Shown: one piece after another, positions 59,531-64,000 of the stretch
How positions within the stretch are numbered: the stretch's first letter is position 1
How the letters are laid out: every line of letters starts with the position of its first letter
Assembly: GCA_023023105.1 (NCBI GenBank)
Contig: CP083824.1
Location: forward strand, 2,976,001-3,040,000
Length of the DNA stretch: 64,000 bases
Source: Enterobacter ludwigii
GTDB taxonomy: Bacteria; Pseudomonadota; Gammaproteobacteria; Enterobacterales; Enterobacteriaceae
Direction: 5' to 3'
The notes under the pieces: model-generated
Seen by the model: the letters and a program-made list of their open reading frames with translations, nothing else
What the model was told of the DNA's origin: nothing
The model's database searches: none
Position numbers and translations under genes: made by a program

Positions 59531-59612
59531 TGTCAGAGATGTAATGCTGCCATTCAGAATGCAGGATGGCAGTGACGTTCAGCTCTGCACGATACTGAGT
59601 CAGTGATACAAC

Positions 59613-59641
59613 TTGCTACGGAAAAATAGCAACAATATAAT
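59613..59641 (+). promoter_or_regulatory. tetR promoter
   Basis: -35 TTGCTA (59613-59618), 17-bp spacer, -10 TATAAT (59636-59641). Operator-like 14-mer 2 begins 3 bp after the -10 and would cover the start of transcription. Confidence 0.7.
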
Positions 59642-59643
59642 CT

Positions 59644-59657
59644 ATCAACTAGTAGAT
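59644..59657. promoter_or_regulatory. operator-like 14-mer 2, at the tetR promoter
   Basis: ATCAACTAGTAGAT, the most symmetric of the three sites (ATC-A-ACTAGT-A-GAT). It lies between the -10 and the tetR start codon, as expected for autorepression. Confidence 0.7.
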
Positions 59658-59671
59658 TATATGGAGTAATT

Positions 59672-60253
59672 ATGACAACCATGACACGGGAACGGCTGCT
59701 CAGCGAAGCAGAACACCTGATGCGCGAAAAAGGGTATTCAGCATTCAGCTATGCTGATTTATCAAAAATAGTGGGTATCACCAAGGCCAGTATTCATCAC
59801 CATTTCCCGACCAAAGATATTCTGGGTGAGCAGGTGGTAATACAGGCGTTCTCTGATACGCAACGCGTATTTGAGCAGATAGAGGCTACTGAGAAAAGCG
59901 CGGAGAAAAGAATTGCGGCCTACATCGATATCTTCGCGCAAAGCCATAAAGCTTCACTACTGCCACTGTGTTGTGCGTTGTCAGCAGAGACCGCCAATCT
60001 GCCTCAGGCAATTACTGTACAGACATCACTTTATTTCGATATGCAAATCGAGTGGCTCACAAAAGTCGTCAGGGCGGGCATGGAGTCAGGTGAGTTTTCA
60101 TCCCATGCCGAACCATCAGATATTGCTTTGATGATCATTAATGTCTGTGAAGGCTCAAGCGTAGTGGCGCATGCAACGGCCAGACCCGAAGTCTTCACCA
60201 ACAGCCTTAAGTATATAAAACTGCTTCTTAATACCCCACATTCAGGAGAATGA
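59672..60253 (+). CDS. TetR-family regulator of the redox gene group
   Basis: 193 residues. The helix-turn-helix is near 25-47 (FSYADLSKIVGITKASIHHHFPTK). The ligand domain holds adjacent cysteines C100-C101 in SLLPLCCALSAETANLP, a place comparable to redox or electrophile-sensing cysteines in NemR-like TetR proteins; that role is inferred. It is followed after 4 bp by the AhpD-like gene, so the two are cotranscribed. The operators around it suggest that it represses itself, the OsmC-like gene and the OYE gene. Confidence 0.88.
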   Translation: MTTMTRERLLSEAEHLMREKGYSAFSYADLSKIVGITKASIHHHFPTKDILGEQVVIQAFSDTQRVFEQIEATEKSAEKRIAAYIDIFAQSHKASLLPLCCALSAETANLPQAITVQTSLYFDMQIEWLTKVVRAGMESGEFSSHAEPSDIALMIINVCEGSSVVAHATARPEVFTNSLKYIKLLLNTPHSGE

Positions 60254-60257
60254 CACT

Positions 60258-60596
60258 ATGCTGGACTGGAACAACTATCGCTCAGAGTTAATGCAACGTT
60301 TAGGCGAGTTGGGCAAACTGACCCCCGAGACCATGAAAGGCGTGGTTGCCCTGGGCAACGCAGGTAACAAAACTGACCTTTTAGGCGCAAAAGTGCGTGA
60401 ACTCATTGCCCTGGCGTGCGCAGTCACAACTCGCTGCGACGGCTGCATTGCTTTTCACGCCGACGCCGCTGTGAAAGCCGGTGCAACCGACGCTGAAATT
60501 GCTGAAGCGCTGGGCGTGGCGATTAACCTCAACGCTGGCGCTGCGGTCATTTATTCAGCCCGCACTCTGGATGCCGTCGGTCAGGCACGCGGTTAA
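60258..60596 (+). CDS. carboxymuconolactone decarboxylase / AhpD-like protein
   Basis: A 112-residue helical protein of the CMD superfamily. It has the AhpD-type redox motif CDGCIAFH (C60, C63, H67) and the upstream Glu (E48 in KVRELIAL), the set used for proton relay and disulphide chemistry in AhpD. It likely acts as a peroxidase or a reductant carrier rather than a decarboxylase. Cotranscribed with tetR; a terminator follows. Confidence 0.88.
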   Translation: MLDWNNYRSELMQRLGELGKLTPETMKGVVALGNAGNKTDLLGAKVRELIALACAVTTRCDGCIAFHADAAVKAGATDAEIAEALGVAINLNAGAAVIYSARTLDAVGQARG

Positions 60597-60616
60597 GCAT
60601 TAATAAATTCCACGTT

Positions 60617-60641
60617 AAAAGGGCATTACTGCCCTTTTTTT
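60617..60641. terminator. terminator between convergent AhpD-like and thioredoxin-like genes
   Basis: Stem AAAAGGGC and GCCCTTTT with loop ATTACT and a further T-run on the plus strand; the A-run gives a U-run on the minus strand too, so it can serve both genes. It overlaps the last codons of the thioredoxin-like gene. Confidence 0.85.
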
Positions 60642-60955
60642 ATGTCCGCAATCGCCTGAGCATATACCGATGCAGGTTTCACACCCGGTATGCGTTTAAC
60701 TAATTGCCCTTCATGAAATATCAGCACAGACGGCAGCCCCCAGATCTCGTATTTGGTTGTCAGCACCGGCGCCTGATCTACATTGACTTTCCCCACCTGA
60801 ATATCTCCATCGAGCCGGTCTGCAAACTGACTGAACATTTCTTCGCTGGCCTGACAGGGCGGACACCAGGGTGCAGAGAAACGTACCACCGATATTCCTT
60901 TGTACTGCTCTATCTGGCGGAAATTATCTTCGTTATAAGCTGTTAATGTACGCAT
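60626..60955 (-). CDS. thioredoxin-like protein
   Basis: A 109-residue thioredoxin fold with the active site SAPWCPPCQAS (C31, C34) and the cis-Pro in GLPSVLIF. Start 60955 (MRTLTAYNED) has AGGT 9 bp upstream; a longer frame to 61021 reaches into the promoter region and is not expected. The CPPC motif differs from the CGPC of TrxA, which usually changes redox potential. It is divergent from the OYE gene and convergent with the AhpD-like gene, and could reduce either. Confidence 0.9.
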   Translation of the reverse strand: MRTLTAYNEDNFRQIEQYKGISVVRFSAPWCPPCQASEEMFSQFADRLDGDIQVGKVNVDQAPVLTTKYEIWGLPSVLIFHEGQLVKRIPGVKPASVYAQAIADIKKGQ

Positions 60956-61026
60956 GGTGATGACCTCGCAAAATGAGTGACAATTCAGAAATGGCTGCGT
61001 TATGACAAAAAAATACGGCACACCCG

Positions 61027-61056
61027 TTGACCTACCTACTAGATGGTTGGTATATT
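61027..61056 (+). promoter_or_regulatory. OYE-dsbA-like promoter
   Basis: -35 TTGACC (61027-61032), 18-bp spacer, -10 TATATT (61051-61056). Operator-like 14-mer 3 lies wholly within the spacer, so a bound repressor would block RNA polymerase. Confidence 0.75.
61034..61047. promoter_or_regulatory. operator-like 14-mer 3, at the OYE promoter
   Basis: ACCTACTAGATGGT between the -35 and -10 of the OYE promoter. It shares the ACTAG core and outer arms with sites 1 and 2 (consensus A[CT]C[AT]ACTAG[AT][TA]G[GA]T). Confidence 0.75.
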
Positions 61057-61167
61057 GCCATCCATCAGATGTTTATGCAACTCCAGTGCGCGACGTCCGG
61101 TCGATGATACTTCCGGGTTGTGCAAATCCCTGCCGGGATACTCCTTTTTGTTTCTGTGAGGTATACG

Positions 61168-62274
61168 ATGAGTAAGCTTTTCACCCCCTACAATCTGTCT
61201 GGCCTGGCGTTAAAAAACCGTGTAGTCATGGCACCGATGACCCGCACCCGCACCATGAATGACGTGCCGGATGAGGTCGTGGCTTTGTACTATGCACAGC
61301 GTGCTTCTGCTGGCCTGCTCATCACCGAAGGGATGCCGGTTTCAGAAGAAGGCCGGGGTTACCTCTATACCCCTGGTATCTACAACGACGAACACGTCCA
61401 GGGCTGGCGTAAGGTGACACAAGCGGTTCACGCCAAAGGTGGCCGTATTTTCGCGCAGCTCTGGCACGTCGGCCGTATGTCTCACGTCTCTCTTCAGCCA
61501 GGCCACATAGCGCCGGTTTCAGCGGGCACCGTTCAGGCGGTCAATACCACCGTTTTTGCGCTGACCGAATCCGGAGAACCGGGCCCGGTTGTACCAAGCC
61601 AGCCACGCGCGCTGGAAACGCATGAAGTGAAACGCATCACTGCAGACTTCGTGCACTCCGCACGCCTGGCGATGGAAGCCGGCTTTGACGGTGTGGAAAT
61701 CATGGCTGCAAACGGATTCATCTTTGACCAGTTCCTCAGTAGCGAACTGAACACCCGCACTGACGAATACGGCGGCTCGGTGGAAAATCGTCAGCGTTTC
61801 CTGCTGGAGACCATTGACGCCGTGGCGGAAGCCGTGGGTAACAGCCACGTTGCCGTGCGCCTGTCACCGTTCGGCCGCATTTATGACCTCGCGCCGTATG
61901 AAGGTGAAGAGCAAACCTGGTCAGCCATCACCGACGCGCTCGGTCAGCGGGAGCTGGCTTACGTACACCTTTACTATCAGCCGGTGTACACCAAAGCGCC
62001 ACTTCCGGAAGGATTCCGCCGCCGTTTTCGCAACACGTTTAAAGGCACCATCATCGCTGCCGGCGGTTTCACCCGTGATATCGCAGAGCAGGCTCTGGAA
62101 GATGATGAGCTGGATCTGGTGGCATTTGGTGTGCCCTACATCGCTAACCCGGATCTGGTTGAAAGAATGCAAAACGGCTGGCCACTGGCAGAAAGTGACC
62201 GCGCCACCTACTACGGCGTCAGTGGTTCCCCGGAAAAAGGCTATACCGATTACCCGGTCTGGCAGGCGCAATAA
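61168..62274 (+). CDS. Old Yellow Enzyme family flavin oxidoreductase with altered active site
   Basis: A 368-residue FMN-dependent ene-reductase fold (NemA/OYE family). Start 61168 (MSKLFTPYNL) has TGAGG about 9 bp upstream. FMN-side motifs are present: MAPMTRTRT (19-30), QLWHVGRMSH, RTDEYGGSVENR and the AGGF phosphate loop. The substrate-binding block normally HxxNGY reads M179-A-A-N182-G-F184, so both the first carbonyl-binding His and the proton-donor Tyr of OYE are changed. It may reduce a different substrate or work without that Tyr. It heads an operon with the DsbA-like gene and SDR. Confidence 0.9.
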   Translation: MSKLFTPYNLSGLALKNRVVMAPMTRTRTMNDVPDEVVALYYAQRASAGLLITEGMPVSEEGRGYLYTPGIYNDEHVQGWRKVTQAVHAKGGRIFAQLWHVGRMSHVSLQPGHIAPVSAGTVQAVNTTVFALTESGEPGPVVPSQPRALETHEVKRITADFVHSARLAMEAGFDGVEIMAANGFIFDQFLSSELNTRTDEYGGSVENRQRFLLETIDAVAEAVGNSHVAVRLSPFGRIYDLAPYEGEEQTWSAITDALGQRELAYVHLYYQPVYTKAPLPEGFRRRFRNTFKGTIIAAGGFTRDIAEQALEDDELDLVAFGVPYIANPDLVERMQNGWPLAESDRATYYGVSGSPEKGYTDYPVWQAQ

Positions 62275-62339
62275 ATCCCATACGGTCGCGGTTCTCTGAT
62301 AAGTGAGACCCGACCGCCCAAGGTCTTTGAGGAATCATT

Positions 62340-63041
62340 ATGCAAACGCTGAAACCCACCCTCACCATCGATATCTGGTCAGATTTGGTCTGCCCGTGGT
62401 GCTGGATTGCTAAGAAAAGATTTGAACAGGGTCTGAATCGCTTTGAATTTCGCGATCAGGTGGTGATCCGTCATCACAGCTACCGTCTGGCCGGTGGTAC
62501 TCCCGCTATGCCTTTTAAGGATGCCATCGTTAAAAAACTGGGCAGTCAACATTCAGCGGAGCTGATGATGAATCAGGTGGGCACCGCCGGTAAATCTGAA
62601 GGTCTGATCTACAACTTTGACGGCATGATGTTTGGTGATACAGAAGATGCACACACCCTGCTGGTTGCCGCGCGTAAGGCCGGAATTGCGGACGCGGTGG
62701 AAGAACGTTTTTATCACGGCAGTATCACCGAAGGTCGCTCTCTCTTTGACCGTCAGCAGCTCGTTGCAATGGCCGTAGAAGCCGGTATGGAGAAAGCTGA
62801 CGCCGAAGCCGCTCTGGAAAATGACGATTTTCGCGCCACCGTTTCCGACGATGAAGCCCACGCACAGTCTATTGGCCTCAGCGGCGTTCCGGTTTTTGTG
62901 ATGAACGAGAAATACGCCATCAGCGGGGCTCAGGGGGCAGACAACTTTTTGAATGCCCTGCGTCAGGTCTGGGATGAACAGCAAACCGAATTTTCAGCCA
63001 CAGCGGGTCAGACCTGCGGAACGGATGGCTGCAGCATTTAA
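62340..63041 (+). CDS. FrnE-type DsbA-family oxidoreductase
   Basis: 233 residues with no signal peptide, so cytoplasmic. The N-terminal SDLVCPWCWIAKKRFEQ has the C18-P-W-C21 active site of FrnE-like DsbA proteins. The GLSGVPVFVMNEKYAISGAQ block with cis-Pro lies near 180-200, and a second cysteine pair (C226, C231) sits at the very C-terminus (TCGTDGCSI), as in FrnE where it can relay electrons. GAGG lies about 7 bp before the ATG, 65 bp after the OYE stop, same operon. Confidence 0.9.
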   Translation: MQTLKPTLTIDIWSDLVCPWCWIAKKRFEQGLNRFEFRDQVVIRHHSYRLAGGTPAMPFKDAIVKKLGSQHSAELMMNQVGTAGKSEGLIYNFDGMMFGDTEDAHTLLVAARKAGIADAVEERFYHGSITEGRSLFDRQQLVAMAVEAGMEKADAEAALENDDFRATVSDDEAHAQSIGLSGVPVFVMNEKYAISGAQGADNFLNALRQVWDEQQTEFSATAGQTCGTDGCSI

Positions 63042-63106
63042 TCCGTCAACCGCCGGCAGTTTCACGCTGCCGGCAACGTCTTACCCACCAGTAATGGAGT
63101 CTGAAA

Positions 63107-63245
63107 ATGAATACATTTTTCAAAGGTAAAAAACTGCTTGTCGTCGGCGGCACCAGCGGCATGGGTCTCGCCGTGGCACGCATGGTACTGGAAGCGGGCG
63201 GCAGTGTGGTGCTGACCGGGAATAAAAAAGACAAAGCCGAAGCGG
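63107..63245 (+). pseudogene. short-chain dehydrogenase cut by an IS903-type element
   Basis: The first 46 codons of an SDR: MNTFFKGKKL then the Rossmann glycine motif GGTSGMG (14-20) and VARMVLEAGGSVVLTGNKKDKAEAG. The element starts at 63246 and the frame stops three codons on, at TGA 63254-63256. The catalytic part is lost or lies right of the window. Third gene of the OYE operon, 65 bp after the DsbA-like gene. Confidence 0.88.
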
Positions 63246-64000
63246 GGCTTTGTTGAATAAATCGAACTTTTGCTGAGTTGAAGGATCAGATCACGCATCT
63301 TCCCGACAACGCAGACCGTTCCGTGGCAAAGCAAAAGTTCAAAATCACCAACTGGCCCACCTACAATAAAGCCCTCATCAACCGTGGCTCCATAACTTTC
63401 TGGCTGGATGATGAAGCTATTCAGGCCTGGTATGAGTCAGCAACACCTTCTTCACGAGGCAGACCTCAGCGCTATTCTGACCTTGCCATCACGACTGTGC
63501 TGGTCATTAAACGCGTATTCAGGCTGACCCTGCGCGCTGCGCAGGGCTTTATTGATTCCATTTTTTCTCTGATGAACGTTCCGCTACGCTGCCCGGATTA
63601 CAGCTGTGTCAGCAGGCGGGCAAAGTCGGTTAATGTCAGTTTCAAAACGCCCACCCGGGGTGAAATCGCACACCTGGTAATTGATTCCACCGGGCTGAAG
63701 GTCTTCGGTGAAGGCGAGTGGAAAGTCAAAAAGCATGGCCAGGAACGCCGCCGTATCTGGCGTAAGCTGCATCTCGCCGTTGACAGTAAAACACATGAAA
63801 TCATCTGCGCTGACCTGTCGCTGAACAACGTTACGGACTCAGAGGCCTTCCCCGGGTTAATCCGGCAAACCCACCGGAAAATCGGGGCAGCATCGGCAGA
63901 CGGCGCTTACGACACCCGGCTCTGTCACGATGAACTGCGGCGTAAGAAAATCAGCGCGCTTATCCCGCCCCGAAAAGGCGCGGGTTACTGGCCCGGTGAA
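63246..64000 (+). mobile_element. IS903-type insertion sequence, copy 2 (runs off the window)
   Basis: It starts with GGCTTTGTTGAATAAATC inside the SDR gene and continues past the window edge. The left 9-mer flank is ccgaagcgg. It is inverted relative to copy 1, with several sequence differences. Confidence 0.93.
63323..64000 (+). CDS. IS903-type transposase, copy 2 (partial)
   Basis: Open from GTG 63323 (VAKQKFKITNW; also open from TTG 63278) to the window end, 226 codons without a stop. VIDSTGLKVFGEGEW and SADGAYDTRLCH hold the first two acidic residues of the DDE set. The C-terminal part is outside the window. Confidence 0.92.
   Translation, partial: MAKQKFKITNWPTYNKALINRGSITFWLDDEAIQAWYESATPSSRGRPQRYSDLAITTVLVIKRVFRLTLRAAQGFIDSIFSLMNVPLRCPDYSCVSRRAKSVNVSFKTPTRGEIAHLVIDSTGLKVFGEGEWKVKKHGQERRRIWRKLHLAVDSKTHEIICADLSLNNVTDSEAFPGLIRQTHRKIGAASADGAYDTRLCHDELRRKKISALIPPRKGAGYWPGE

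Noticed and set aside
49435..64000. The two inverted IS903-type elements as one composite transposon carrying the whole island
   Set aside because: Their transposases differ at about 15 of 226 compared residues and each cuts a different gene, so they look like separate arrivals. The right outer flank is outside the window, so it cannot be fully excluded.
1..64000. CRISPR arrays, tRNA or rRNA genes
   Set aside because: I saw no regular repeat-spacer pattern and no recognisable tRNA or rRNA sequence in the window.

Overview
The window reads as a chromosome segment of an enterobacterium, most likely the Enterobacter cloacae complex. This rests on gene order, on close similarity of the core proteins to their E. 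coli K-12 counterparts, and on the high GC of the core; the genus is an inference. It has two very different halves.

Positions 1-48,530 are conserved core. On the minus strand lies the complete colanic acid (M-antigen) operon, read from right to left: wza-wzb-wzc-wcaABCDEF-gmd-fcl-gmm-wcaI-cpsB-cpsG-wcaJ-wzxC-wcaKLM, followed by gnu at the window edge. Its long leader carries a clear JUMPstart/ops element for RfaH and a candidate RcsAB box. GDP-mannose and GDP-fucose are made by CpsB, CpsG, Gmd and Fcl. WcaJ primes the lipid carrier, the Wca glycosyltransferases and acetyltransferases build the repeat unit, WzxC flips it, WcaD polymerises it and Wza/Wzb/Wzc export it. Then come yegH, asmA, dcd, udk, the diguanylate cyclase dgcE (yegE), alkA, the Hsp70-like yegD, the mdtABCD-baeSR drug-efflux and envelope-stress operon, yegP, trhP (yegQ) and the small RNA CyaR with its CRP site. 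The CyaR terminator is also the known attachment site of P2-like phages.

Positions 48,530-64,000 are accessory DNA. An unrecognised membrane-like gene is cut by an IS903-type element. Next come IS1, the end of an IS2-group element, and two inverted IS26 copies enclosing two cyclic-di-GMP genes: an EAL-HDOD protein and a CHASE4-PAS-GGDEF-EAL protein whose last codons come from IS26. A second IS1 and an IS26 stub lie between them. Right of the second IS26 is a serine resolvase gene that has lost its start codon.

Positions 58,900-63,245 hold a thiol/electrophile-type gene group: OsmC-like protein, TetR regulator, AhpD-like protein, thioredoxin-like protein, Old Yellow Enzyme, FrnE-type DsbA and the start of an SDR, cut by a second IS903-type element that runs off the window. 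Three copies of one 14-bp near-palindrome, consensus A[CT]C[AT]ACTAG[AT][TA]G[GA]T, lie at the osmC-like, tetR and OYE promoters. This points to a single regulon under the local TetR protein. The unusual active site of its OYE makes this the most interesting part of the window.
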